Shown: positions 8,129-15,372, numbered from the stretch's first letter. The stretch is DNA of 64,000 nucleotides from Bacteroidales bacterium (GCA_020860515.1 JAJBUG010000033.1:1-64000), one strand, 5' to 3'. Numbers and translations are program-made. The notes: generated by a model not told the origin, from the letters alone.

Positions 8129-9073
8129 TTAATCGTTGTAGAATGTCGGCACTTTGAAATACTCGCCTTGGCTCGGAGTGGGTATCAGCACCCTTGCTGA
8201 GCCATCCTTTGCCGAAAGTATTTCAGCGCCTCGGTAGTCATCGTGTTTCAGGCAGTAAAGGTACTGGCTGAGCAAAGCCTCGAACACAAGAGCGCCGGGG
8301 CCTTTCTGCACTACGCCAGAGCCATCATCGCTGTAAGCCCACAATTCGGCTGACGCCATTACTGCGTCATACGGCTCCTCCTTTGACTGGAACACCCAGT
8401 AGAAAGGAATCCACTTGCCTGTGCGCTCATGCTCGAAGAACTGGTAAAAGGCGGCTGAAATGTGGTAGCCGAACTTCGACACGCAGCTGTTCACCGTCTG
8501 CTCGCTGAGGGTGTCGGTTGCCACTGTTTTCCAGTCAATCATGCGATGCTCGCTGTAAAGGTCGGGGCGGTACTTGAACTTCGCTCCCTCGTACTCGCAG
8601 AACACTGAGATTTCAGGGTCGGACTGCGCTATGCACTTGCGGATAAGATTCGACGTGTCGCCGCACTGCTCCAAAAGAGCCAAAACCATGCTCGACACGG
8701 ATTCGATGCTCTCCAAATCCTCAAACACTCGGTCGGGATAAGCCGATTTCGCATCCTCAATCGCTTTGAGGTACTTCTGCGTATCCTTGCCGTAAGCCTT
8801 GCCAGTGCTTGGATTGATTGGCGGCACGAAAGGCACGAACTTGGATCGCCAGTCGCCTATTGTTCCGCCTGTCGCTATGCACTCCAGGCAGTCGTGGTAA
8901 AGCGAGCCGAAATGCAGAGCCGCCGACTGCTCTTCCTCTTGGGTCAGGGCGAACTTGAAATGCTTGGGCGATACGAGCATCTGCTTCAATTGCGTTGAAG
9001 ACAGATAATCTCTGTACTTCTCTCCGTGGTGGTATTCCTCATTTGGGAGGAACATCAAGACCTCGCTATTCAT
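8129..9073 (-). CDS. RecE-like PD-(D/E)XK exonuclease
   Basis: I chose the ATG at 9,073 (MNSEVLMFLPNEEYHHG), not the longer frame, because the extension is low-quality and overlaps the upstream gene; this gives 314 residues. SSTQLKQMLVSPKHFKFA and HFGSLYHDCLE are typical of the DUF3799/RecE-like nuclease family. The catalytic core is D171 in YRPDLYSEHR with DWKT at 180-183. It should digest one strand of dsDNA ends and load RecT. Confidence 0.85.
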   Translation of the reverse strand: MNSEVLMFLPNEEYHHGEKYRDYLSSTQLKQMLVSPKHFKFALTQEEEQSAALHFGSLYHDCLECIATGGTIGDWRSKFVPFVPPINPSTGKAYGKDTQKYLKAIEDAKSAYPDRVFEDLESIESVSSMVLALLEQCGDTSNLIRKCIAQSDPEISVFCEYEGAKFKYRPDLYSEHRMIDWKTVATDTLSEQTVNSCVSKFGYHISAAFYQFFEHERTGKWIPFYWVFQSKEEPYDAVMASAELWAYSDDGSGVVQKGPGALVFEALLSQYLYCLKHDDYRGAEILSAKDGSARVLIPTPSQGEYFKVPTFYND

Positions 9074-9335
9074 CTTCGCCTTGCTCCAATGATTGAAGAA
9101 GCTCCTCCTTTGTGTGGAAGTAAGCCTCGTAAGGCGAATTTGCGCTGCGTGGGATTGCCTCGTCTTCAAGATAGATGAACTGGCTTGTTGTCGGCTCCGC
9201 GTCTTCGCCGCTGAATCTGAACGACAGGGTGACGCTCTCGATTTTTGAGCGGCGGATTTTGCGAGCCGATGTGTCGAGGTACCAAACCTCGTCGCCGACA
9301 TTGAAGTCAACATCGGCCTCAACTGAATACTTCAT
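9066..9335 (-). CDS. Small phage protein, beta-rich
   Basis: The 89-residue product begins MKYSVEADVDFNVGDEVWYL and reads as a small beta-barrel-like domain followed by an acidic helix (TKEELLQSLEQGEDE). Its stop overlaps the nuclease start by 8 nt, so the two are translationally coupled. No named family is recognised. Confidence 0.6.
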   Translation of the reverse strand: MKYSVEADVDFNVGDEVWYLDTSARKIRRSKIESVTLSFRFSGEDAEPTTSQFIYLEDEAIPRSANSPYEAYFHTKEELLQSLEQGEDE

Positions 9336-9395
9336 AGCTTCAAGAGTTTTTAAAGTTAGGGAATTTATGAATAGTCAAAAAAATAGTCAAAATGA

Positions 9396-9425
9396 AAAGG
9401 CCCTATCATCGCTGACCGAGCCTTT
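9396..9425 (-). terminator. Hairpin H1 with conserved loop CTATCATCGCTGAC
   Basis: AAAGGC (9,396-9,401) pairs with GCCTTT (9,420-9,425). On the minus strand the stem is followed by TTCATTTT. Its loop contains a 14-mer (9,403-9,416) identical to that of H2 at 9,634-9,647. It lies upstream of the 9,066-9,335 gene. Confidence 0.6.
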
Positions 9426-9510
9426 GAATGAAGTCAATCAAACATATGCAGAATACTTGCAAGAATGCTTTGAAACCTCATAAATAACCATGTTGTTAAG
9501 TCCCATTTTG

Positions 9511-9618
9511 CGGAGAGCGGAGGAATCGAACCTCCGAAGCGGCCTACGGCGTTACCATTTTTCCGAGTTGTCACAAAACGCTCTCGCGGGCATCCTTTAT
9601 CCGCGAGCCTTTCTCTCC
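9511..9618 (-). ncRNA. tRNA-like folded element, 108 nt
   Basis: Read on the minus strand, an outer 6-bp helix GGAGAG/CTCTCC (9,618-9,613 with 9,517-9,512) encloses a 7-bp hairpin CTCGCGG/CCGCGAG (9,607-9,601 with 9,589-9,583), a short GTT-TTGTGAC-AAC arm with a 7-nt loop, and a canonical T-arm (GGAGG, TTCGATT, CCTCC at 9,535-9,519). The D-arm and length are wrong for a normal tRNA and no CCA is encoded. It may be a degenerate phage tRNA or a tRNA mimic. Confidence 0.4.
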
Positions 9619-9628
9619 AGATGAAAAA

Positions 9629-9654
9629 CCGCGCTATCATCGCTGACTGCGCGG
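9629..9654 (-). terminator. Hairpin H2 with conserved loop CTATCATCGCTGAC
   Basis: CCGCGC (9,629-9,634) pairs with GCGCGG (9,649-9,654). On the minus strand GCGCGG is followed by five T, a classic intrinsic terminator. The loop repeats the H1 14-mer exactly while the stem is entirely different and still paired. H2 lies just upstream of the tRNA-like element. Confidence 0.65.
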
Positions 9655-9662
9655 CCGACAGT

Positions 9663-10088
9663 AATAAATAAATCAGTTTATGAAATTTACACCCAAAAGT
9701 GAAAAAGTACTTGCTTGGTAATACGATACAACAAATAGCGAGGATGGCGAGGTCGTGAGCCTCGCATGGGCAGTAGGATTTGGGGTGGAGCGCCGAAGTC
9801 GGCTGTTGCCTACGCGGTCGCGTCGAGAGCTCCGCGCTTGCGAGCCTGGGTGGTTGCGCTCCTGCCTTGCCTTGCCAGCCCGCACACTGCGCGTGGCAAT
9901 CGCTCATCCCCATCGTTGGAGAACCGTTGCCGCGATTCTCCGTCTTACCCCCCCAGCTGCGAATATTACAGGGCGAACCCGCCGGGAGGGAGGCTTTGGC
10001 GAACCTAATGAGCTGAGTTGTTCAATTCAAAAGTGGAAGCTGGCTCTCCAAAGCCTATCCAAAGGGCTTTTCCAGAGCTCAAAATGCG
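9663..10088. other. Phage spacer without recognisable gene, structured
   Basis: No convincing protein is seen on either strand; the open frames here are Arg/Pro/Ser-rich and not protein-like. The segment is richer in GC than its surroundings. It holds a 7-bp closing stem GGAGCGC/GCGCTCC at 9,787-9,793 and 9,856-9,862 (76 nt apart), several inner hairpins, and a run of seven C near 9,950. It may encode a structured RNA. Confidence 0.35.
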
Positions 10089-10238
10089 TCACATGCGGCA
10101 GCCTAAGTCGTAGCACGCCCACAGGAAAAACAGCATGCCGATTGCGAAGGCCGCAACCACAACCGCCCCTATGAGGCACTTGCCCAGATAAGCAAGGCTG
10201 TCTTTGATTTCTTCCTTAGTAGTCTTGTAGAGTTCCAT
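10089..10238 (-). CDS. Small single-pass membrane protein (49 aa)
   Basis: A short minus-strand frame starts at 10,238 (MELYKTTKEEIKDSLAYLG) and ends at 10,089. Residues 1-19 are charged and helical; residues 21-41 form one strongly hydrophobic transmembrane segment (LIGAVVVAAFAIGMLFFLW). The second T-arm-like element (10,262-10,306) lies 24 nt upstream of its start. A phage membrane peptide such as an exclusion or lysis-control protein is possible; no family is recognised. Confidence 0.6.
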   Translation of the reverse strand: MELYKTTKEEIKDSLAYLGKCLIGAVVVAAFAIGMLFFLWACYDLGCRM

Positions 10239-10261
10239 AATCACAATTTTTTTAAATTCGC

Positions 10262-10306
10262 AGAGCGATAGGGAATCGAACCCATTGGATAGGGATTGCT
10301 CTATCC
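10262..10306 (-). other. Second T-arm-like element
   Basis: On the minus strand GGG-TTCGATT-CCC (10,283-10,271) repeats the T-loop sequence of the 9,511-9,618 element. Around it lie a 5-bp AGAGC/GCTCT pair (10,262-10,266 with 10,298-10,302) and a competing 6-bp GGATAG/CTATCC hairpin (10,287-10,292 with 10,301-10,306). No full cloverleaf can be drawn. Confidence 0.35.
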
Positions 10307-10393
10307 GTTGCCAAACCGCCCTTCCAGTCCAGATTTACCATTGTAGAAACGCCAAGGTGAAATCTTTGTATGAGGCATTGCGCAATCCGCTGG

Positions 10394-10627
10394 TTATTCA
10401 CTGATATGGGAGATAGCGCCCATATACGCTTGCTCTAAGCCTTTCATCAGCATGGCGCGAAACAAAACGCCGCGTGGATTGTTGTGAAGTTGAGATAGTT
10501 TTCCATTCTTTGCGTCATGTCCTAAATCGTTGCGCTTACTAAAGGCCTCGTTGTCGGCACAAGCTTTGCAATGCTTGCCGCATGGTTTCTCAGACCTATG
10601 CGTGTTCCAGTACGTCAATTCCGGCAC
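10394..10627 (-). CDS. Hypothetical phage protein with Cys/His motif
   Basis: The 77-residue product contains CGKHCKAC at residues 16-23, a possible metal site, and otherwise a helical, polar sequence (RGVLFRAMLMKGLEQAYMG). No family is recognised. It is in the leftward early operon, between the excisionase-like gene and the structured spacer. Confidence 0.55.
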   Translation of the reverse strand: MPELTYWNTHRSEKPCGKHCKACADNEAFSKRNDLGHDAKNGKLSQLHNNPRGVLFRAMLMKGLEQAYMGAISHISE

Positions 10628-10669
10628 TTTTCCGCAGACCGCCTCGTGTTTGATTGGCGAAATGCCTTA

Positions 10670-10936
10670 TCACCTTTCACTTATGTACCGCATCAAAGCC
10701 CGCTTTGAAAATCTCAAATGCTTGCCTGCCTTGAAGTGCGGCACTTCGTCCTTTCGGTTGTAGAGAGTTTGCAGCTTCCAGCCAATCAGCCTTGCGGCTT
10801 GCTGCGCTGACAAGTAGTCGTCGCACTCTTGCTCGGCTACCTCCCTAACCTCCCTGATGATGTCCGCTTTCATGAGCCGATACAGCTCCTTTGCGACCAT
10901 CTTAGCCTCCGCCTGCGTCATGGCTTCGGCTCGCAT
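10670..10936 (-). CDS. Excisionase-like HTH protein
   Basis: The 88-residue protein ends with a MerR/excisionase-type winged HTH (about residues 40-85: LSAQQAARLIGWKLQTLYNR, then VPHFKAGKHLRFSKRALMRY). The N-terminal 38 residues form a helix that may dimerise. Early position and size fit an excisionase or early regulator; the target site is unknown. A start five codons downstream is equally possible. It overlaps the upstream gene by 19 nt. Confidence 0.7.
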   Translation of the reverse strand: MRAEAMTQAEAKMVAKELYRLMKADIIREVREVAEQECDDYLSAQQAARLIGWKLQTLYNRKDEVPHFKAGKHLRFSKRALMRYISER

Positions 10937-11130
10937 TTAACCGAAATTTTCCAAGGATCTGACTCCTTGTTGATTTTCGTATGGAGCCGAAAACCGTCAG
11001 GGCGAGGATACGTGTTGTTGCAGTAGCGCACCAGCTGGCGGTAAGCCAGATGCTCGGCCTCGTCACGAACCGTGAAGATTCGCTCTTCAAACCTCTTTAT
11101 TGTGCGCAGGTCACGTACTCCAATTTCCAT
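10918..11130 (-). CDS. First gene of phage early operon, hypothetical
   Basis: The 70-residue basic product (MEIGVRDLRTIKRFEERIF and on) is encoded first downstream of the leftward promoter, after a leader of about 145 nt. No family is recognised. Its overlap with the HTH gene suggests translational coupling. Confidence 0.6.
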   Translation of the reverse strand: MEIGVRDLRTIKRFEERIFTVRDEAEHLAYRQLVRYCNNTYPRPDGFRLHTKINKESDPWKISVKCEPKP

Positions 11131-11206
11131 TTAGCAAAATTTCGTTAAATTAATAAAATGTAGATAAAAGTAGAGAGAATTTTACTAACTTTGCATTGAA
11201 TTTAAT

Positions 11207-11272
11207 ATGTTGAAAGTGGCTAAGTTAGTCACTCCCTACTTTGTTGTCTTTTCGGTAGTGCTTTACTACTAA
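11207..11272 (+). CDS. Possible 21-aa hydrophobic peptide in switch region
   Basis: A TAACTTTG box at 11,186-11,193 is followed by an ATG at 11,207 and a 21-codon frame (MLKVAKLVTPYFVVFSVVLY plus one residue) that would be a membrane peptide. It runs antisense to the leader of the early operon and across the palindrome at 11,216-11,232. No -33 box is clear, so expression is uncertain. Confidence 0.3.
   Translation: MLKVAKLVTPYFVVFSVVLYY
11216..11232. promoter_or_regulatory. Palindrome, candidate repressor operator
   Basis: GTGGCTAAGTTAGTCAC is a 17-bp near-perfect dyad (7 of 8 arm positions match) in the region between the leftward early promoter and its first gene. Its position suits an operator for the rightward repressor-like genes. 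No second exact copy was found. Confidence 0.4.
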
Positions 11273-11280
11273 AAACGATG

Positions 11281-11312
11281 CAAAGTTAAGGAGTATATTC
11301 CGACTTTCCAAA
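11281..11312 (-). promoter_or_regulatory. Leftward early promoter (-33 TTTG, -7 TAACTTTG)
   Basis: Read on the minus strand, TTTG (11,312-11,309), a 20-nt spacer and TAACTTTG (11,288-11,281) give a full match to the Bacteroidetes housekeeping promoter. Transcription would start near 11,276 and run into the early operon after a leader containing a GTAGT/ACTAC hairpin. Confidence 0.75.
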
Positions 11313-11355
11313 TAAATCCTCCGAAAATTACTCGAACTTTGCAAATTTTAAACTT

Positions 11356-11805
11356 ATGACGGATTTTCATACTAAAATTAACCAATTTATACAATTCAAG
11401 GGCATTACTCGCAATGCTTTTGAAAAGTCGATTGGTTGCAGCAGCAATTACCTTGGCAACACCAAGAACCTTTCCGCAAAGGTTGTTGAGAGCATACTCC
11501 GAACTTACCCCGAATTGAGCTCGGATTGGATTATGCTCGGAAAAGGCGAAATGATTCGTGTTCCAACGAATGACAAAATAGCCGCTCAGGAGGCCGTAAT
11601 TCAAGAAATGGAACGGCGACTTGTGATGATGGAGGTGGAGCTGAAAACGTCGAGGCAGAGAGAAGAAATGCTGATGACACAGGTTTCAGCGCTAAACGAA
11701 ACAATCTTCACGCAGAAGAAGCTGATAGAGATGATGGAGAACACCCACAAAGACATCATTTCTCGCTCGATGCAAGCGATAGAGAACGTAAACCACAATA
11801 TGTAA
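11356..11805 (+). CDS. Phage repressor-like HTH protein with coiled coil
   Basis: The 149-residue protein has an N-terminal region (residues 1-70) of the type seen in Bacteroidales phage regulators: INQFIQFKGITRNAFEKSIG followed by SSDWIMLGKGEMIR. A coiled coil of about 70 residues rich in E, M and Q follows. There is no peptidase S24 domain, so induction would not be by RecA-driven self-cleavage. It is divergent from the early operon and is the likely lysogeny regulator. Confidence 0.7.
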   Translation: MTDFHTKINQFIQFKGITRNAFEKSIGCSSNYLGNTKNLSAKVVESILRTYPELSSDWIMLGKGEMIRVPTNDKIAAQEAVIQEMERRLVMMEVELKTSRQREEMLMTQVSALNETIFTQKKLIEMMENTHKDIISRSMQAIENVNHNM

Positions 11806-11809
11806 AAAT

Positions 11810-12112
11810 ATGAACCGAGAGAAAATAAACGCACTCATAACCAAGTGTGGAAAAGACAAAAAAGCAATACTGAGGGATTCGGGATTGTCGGCCTCTGACT
11901 TCAACGCCGTAATCTCCGAAGATGGCGACCCCAAGGTTTCGGCGGCGGAATCCGTAGCGAAAGCCATAGGAGTGTCCGTGACTGACTTCTTCGACGAATC
12001 GCCGAGCCTATCTCAGCTAAAGGCTCTTGAAAAGACCATCGCGGCGCAGGAAAAGACAATCAGCACCCAGCAGATGCTGATAGACCTATTGACAAAGACA
12101 AAATCAGAATGA
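11810..12112 (+). CDS. XRE-like HTH regulator with coiled coil
   Basis: The 100-residue protein has an XRE-type HTH at about residues 10-65 (KKAILRDSGLSASDFNAVIS, then AESVAKAIGVSVTDFF) and a C-terminal coiled coil (ALEKTIAAQEKTISTQQMLI). The same coil style is shared with the preceding protein, suggesting hetero-oligomers. It starts 4 nt after the preceding stop and overlaps the lipoprotein gene by 4 nt, so the three form one operon. Confidence 0.75.
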   Translation: MNREKINALITKCGKDKKAILRDSGLSASDFNAVISEDGDPKVSAAESVAKAIGVSVTDFFDESPSLSQLKALEKTIAAQEKTISTQQMLIDLLTKTKSE

Positions 12113-12561
12113 ATATGAGAAAGGTGATATGGAGCATAGTCTGTTCGCTATTATTAGCGTTAACGGTGTCGTGCGGCAACGGAATTGAATCGTTCGCAAA
12201 AAGCAGAATAGAAAAGGTGATGCGAGAAAGAATGCCTGAAAACACCGAATACAAACTTTCGGACTTTCAGACAACTTACAAGACGGACAGCGTTTGTGCG
12301 ATAGAGTTCAACCTAACAACAACCAACAAATTCGGTACCGAAAAAGCAAGAATTGAATACCTGCTGTGCCTAAGCAGTTATGCCGATATGGAAAGTTTTG
12401 TTGATTTGAGCAACAATAAACCCATCCTAAAGCAAGCGGAAGCACAGTACAAAAGTATGCGCAAGGACGGATTTACCGAATACACAGAAGATGATGCCAT
12501 TAGTGCGGTAGCAATATTTCGAGTGTGCTTTATGGGTTCAAAAATCGAAAACGAAAATTGA
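12109..12561 (+). CDS. Small lipoprotein encoded by the prophage
   Basis: The 150-residue product has a lipoprotein signal (MRKVIWSIVCSLLLALTVSC, Cys at residue 22) and a mature domain of about 125 residues with no recognised family. It is translationally coupled to the repressor operon, so it is probably made in the lysogen and placed in the cell envelope. A role in superinfection exclusion or host surface change is inference from that context. Confidence 0.7.
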   Translation: MNMRKVIWSIVCSLLLALTVSCGNGIESFAKSRIEKVMRERMPENTEYKLSDFQTTYKTDSVCAIEFNLTTTNKFGTEKARIEYLLCLSSYADMESFVDLSNNKPILKQAEAQYKSMRKDGFTEYTEDDAISAVAIFRVCFMGSKIENEN

Positions 12562-12566
12562 CTTTT

Positions 12567-12628
12567 GCGATACCACTGCGATACCGCGAGCCAAAGGCGA
12601 TAACTCAAAACATTGAAATTCAGCGATA
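12567..12628. repeat. Four GCGATA repeats at prophage end
   Basis: GCGATA occurs at 12,567, 12,578 (both as GCGATACC), 12,597 and 12,623, directly after the last prophage gene and before chromosomal genes. Such clustered short repeats suit arm-type integrase sites, but no integrase or second att copy is in view. Confidence 0.3.
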
Positions 12629-12664
12629 AAACTCTCTGGGTTTTGATTCCAGACGGATCACTGA

Positions 12665-12689
12665 GGAGGGTCAGAAACCCTCCTTTTTT
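12665..12689 (+). terminator. Intrinsic terminator near prophage end
   Basis: GGAGGGT (12,665-12,671) and ACCCTCC (12,677-12,683) with a 5-nt loop are followed by six T. It ends rightward transcription from the repressor-lipoprotein operon. Confidence 0.8.
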
Positions 12690-12791
12690 ATTTCTTACAA
12701 TTCCGAGATTATAGAGATTTTGATGTTTTTGATGTGAAACGAACCCTACCCCGCTACTTACTTCAACTTCCCCGTAAGAAACCTCAAATAG

Positions 12792-12832
12792 AAATAATAG
12801 TGCAGAAAGATAATCTTTCTGCACTATTATTT
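12792..12832. terminator. Perfect 19-bp inverted repeat, bidirectional terminator
   Basis: A 19-bp perfect stem (12,792-12,810 with 12,814-12,832) with a TAA loop separates the prophage end from the minus-strand peptidase gene that stops at 12,853. It can terminate transcription from both sides. Confidence 0.75.
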
Positions 12833-12852
12833 CGATGCTTATTTGTATTTGT

Positions 12853-15372
12853 CTATTTTATGGCATCCCACCAAGCGGGGTCATCCTGAAGGTATTTGGC
12901 GAACCAAGCAAGATACGCATTTTGCCATTGCAGCCGCTTCTCCCAATCAGCTACGCCATGGTTTTCGCCATCCACGGTGATAAGTTCCACATCCTGCCCC
13001 AAAATCTTCAATGCATTGAAAAGTTGGATGCTCTCGCCTGGGGGCACATTGTCATCGGCAGTGCCATGCAACAGCAATAGAGGAGTATGAATCTTATCGG
13101 CATTGAATAGCGAACCATGCCTTGTGTAAAGGTCGGGATTATTCCATGGGTAAGATTCTGCTGCCGCAATCACATTATAAGAATATCCCCAATTCCCTTC
13201 GCCCCAGTAGCTTGCCACATTGCTAATGCCAGCATGTGAGACTGCTGCAGCAAAAATGTCGGTCTTAGTAAGCAGAAGCTGAGTCATAAAGCCGCCATAG
13301 CTTGCGCCAATGGCCCCAACCTTATCGGGATTGACAAAGTCGTGGTCGGCCAGCACATGCTTCACCCCATCAATGATATCATCAGCTGTATAATCACCCC
13401 ATGCATTGACATGACGCGCTGAAAACTCCTGTCCGTATCCAGTGCATCCCGATGGATTAACAGTATATACCACATAGCCGCGATTGGCAAACTGCTGAGG
13501 GCCCATTACTGCGGTTACAAAATGGCCGGTAGGCACACAGCCTCCATAATAATAAACTATCATCGGATATTTCTTGCTCGAATCAAAGCCAGGGGGATAA
13601 GTGAGGAAGCCCTCAATCTCAGTGCCATCTTGGGCAGTGAATGCATAGCGCTCGGTCCTACCCAATTCAACATCCTTGATGTGTTCGGCCCATGGATCAG
13701 CCAAAAGCGAAAGCTTGCCATTCTTCAGATTATAAAGATAAGCTCGGCCGGCAGTATCATAGCTCATGCCCCGGTATGCTATCAAATCGCCTTGATTCTC
13801 CCCTATTGTGAAAGCTTCAATCGAAGCGATATCCTGCGGGAGCTTAGTGATTTTCCCCGTTGCAGGATTAAGCTGGCAGAGGCCAATGTCAAAACCATCA
13901 AGAATACGGAAATAGATGTTGCCATCGCCACGGTTCCACTCTGGTTTGCCTTGAATTGCGGGGTCGAAATCCTTGGTCATAGGTTTGGCAGTAGCTGTGG
14001 CAATGTCGTAGATATACCCCTGCACATCCTCAGGACTTGGATATTTATGATTGCCCCAATTCTTGCCGAGGTCGCCAAATGCACTTGGAGAACCAATCAC
14101 AAACAATTGTTTGCCATCAGGTGAATAGCAAGCCCCAGTAATCCATGGATCGCGCTTGACGAGGGTATCAACTGCGAAAGTATTCATGTCGATTTCATAC
14201 AGGCTGTTGAAATAGAATGGATATTCCTTGATAGCATAATCATATACCATTAGCAAAGCCTTGCTTCCATCAGCGTTCAAATCCTCGAGCGAGGCTTGGC
14301 GATTGCCAAATGCCACGGACTGAGCCATGCCAGTGGCCAGATCATATTTCACGGCTGAATATCGAGCACGATTTCCCGGAATGCGATCATCAGGGTCTTT
14401 GTAGCGGCGCAGTGGGCCGTCATTTGGCTCGCCTGCATCATAATCGAAATAAAGGAGATAGTCTTCGCTCGGGCTCCATTGGAAATCCTTACTGGGCACA
14501 TTCTCAGCCAATAGAATTTCCTTATAGGTAGGCAATTCTACCAAATAGATATCATACGCATCGGCATTTTCCTTGGCATAATAGAATCGGCTTCCTTTGG
14601 GCATCCATTCATAATCCACGGGCAGGTTCTCATTGATTACTTTTCCCGTCTTTAGATCGGTAAGTGTGGCCCAGCGGCGAGTCTTATCCTTGTCATATCT
14701 TTCAGCATACTTCAAAATAAGATATTTTCCATCAGGCGACATGCTCACAGCATTCACCTTGGCACCCTGAATCATATCGTACTGACGCAAAGGTCTCTTG
14801 CCGTCGGTATAAATTAGGATGGGCATTGATGCTGTGTCTTTAGGCACAAAAGCCGCTTTAAGCGCAGGGCTTGACTTAGCCTCAGCATCAGCCAGAATCT
14901 TAATAGTAAGGATGCTTTCCTCTTCAGGTTTCAATGTGAGCGGCTGACGTTGAGTACTGGCATCTGTGATGCTATCCTCGGAAGACCCCTTTGTAGCCAT
15001 TGCAACTCCGTCAATCAGTATTTGGAATGGCTGTGCGCTTGTGACCTCCAGGTTGCCATCGGCATATCGTGGTGCACGCAGCTTAGACTCCAGCACATAC
15101 ATGGCCGTACCCTTTTCGGGTGCCTCCAATGCAACGGTTGATGCTGTATCAGCCGAGGCATGGACTGCTGATTTTCGCAGTAATTTAAGATTAAGCTTCT
15201 GATTTAGATAACTCTTTTGCTCGAATTTAGCTCCATGCGGGTCCACTGAGTCGCACATCAGCGGAGCAGTAAGCTGAATCGGACCCATTACCTCGAACTC
15301 GTTGACGCTCTGAGCTGACATTCCCATCGCGCTCAGCAAAGCAAGTGTGAATAAGATTGGTTTTCGGTGCAT
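12853..15372 (-). CDS. S9 family prolyl oligopeptidase, secreted
   Basis: The 839-residue protein has a signal peptide (MHRKPILFTLALLSAMGMSA), a beta-propeller region (about residues 170-560) and a C-terminal alpha/beta-hydrolase domain. The catalytic triad is visible: Ser691 in GASYGG, Asp773/774 in HGTADDNVP and His805 in DGENHGV. It would cleave peptides, probably dipeptidyl- or acylaminoacyl-type, in the periplasm or at the cell surface. It is a single gene with its own promoter (15,401-15,432) and terminators. The exact S9 subfamily is not certain. Confidence 0.9.
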   Translation of the reverse strand: MHRKPILFTLALLSAMGMSAQSVNEFEVMGPIQLTAPLMCDSVDPHGAKFEQKSYLNQKLNLKLLRKSAVHASADTASTVALEAPEKGTAMYVLESKLRAPRYADGNLEVTSAQPFQILIDGVAMATKGSSEDSITDASTQRQPLTLKPEEESILTIKILADAEAKSSPALKAAFVPKDTASMPILIYTDGKRPLRQYDMIQGAKVNAVSMSPDGKYLILKYAERYDKDKTRRWATLTDLKTGKVINENLPVDYEWMPKGSRFYYAKENADAYDIYLVELPTYKEILLAENVPSKDFQWSPSEDYLLYFDYDAGEPNDGPLRRYKDPDDRIPGNRARYSAVKYDLATGMAQSVAFGNRQASLEDLNADGSKALLMVYDYAIKEYPFYFNSLYEIDMNTFAVDTLVKRDPWITGACYSPDGKQLFVIGSPSAFGDLGKNWGNHKYPSPEDVQGYIYDIATATAKPMTKDFDPAIQGKPEWNRGDGNIYFRILDGFDIGLCQLNPATGKITKLPQDIASIEAFTIGENQGDLIAYRGMSYDTAGRAYLYNLKNGKLSLLADPWAEHIKDVELGRTERYAFTAQDGTEIEGFLTYPPGFDSSKKYPMIVYYYGGCVPTGHFVTAVMGPQQFANRGYVVYTVNPSGCTGYGQEFSARHVNAWGDYTADDIIDGVKHVLADHDFVNPDKVGAIGASYGGFMTQLLLTKTDIFAAAVSHAGISNVASYWGEGNWGYSYNVIAAAESYPWNNPDLYTRHGSLFNADKIHTPLLLLHGTADDNVPPGESIQLFNALKILGQDVELITVDGENHGVADWEKRLQWQNAYLAWFAKYLQDDPAWWDAIK

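Noticed and set aside
9511..9618. A normal phage tRNA gene
   Set aside because: Only the T-arm is canonical; total length is 108 nt, no D-arm consensus is present and the acceptor has only 6 pairs, so I list it as tRNA-like.
9434..9913. Minus-strand 159-codon frame in the phage spacer
   Set aside because: Composition (Arg, Pro, Ser, Cys-rich) is not protein-like, and it runs across three strong RNA hairpins and the tRNA-like element.
12378..12824. Minus-strand frame across the prophage end, possible integrase remnant
   Set aside because: No tyrosine or serine recombinase motif is visible and the frame crosses a terminator.
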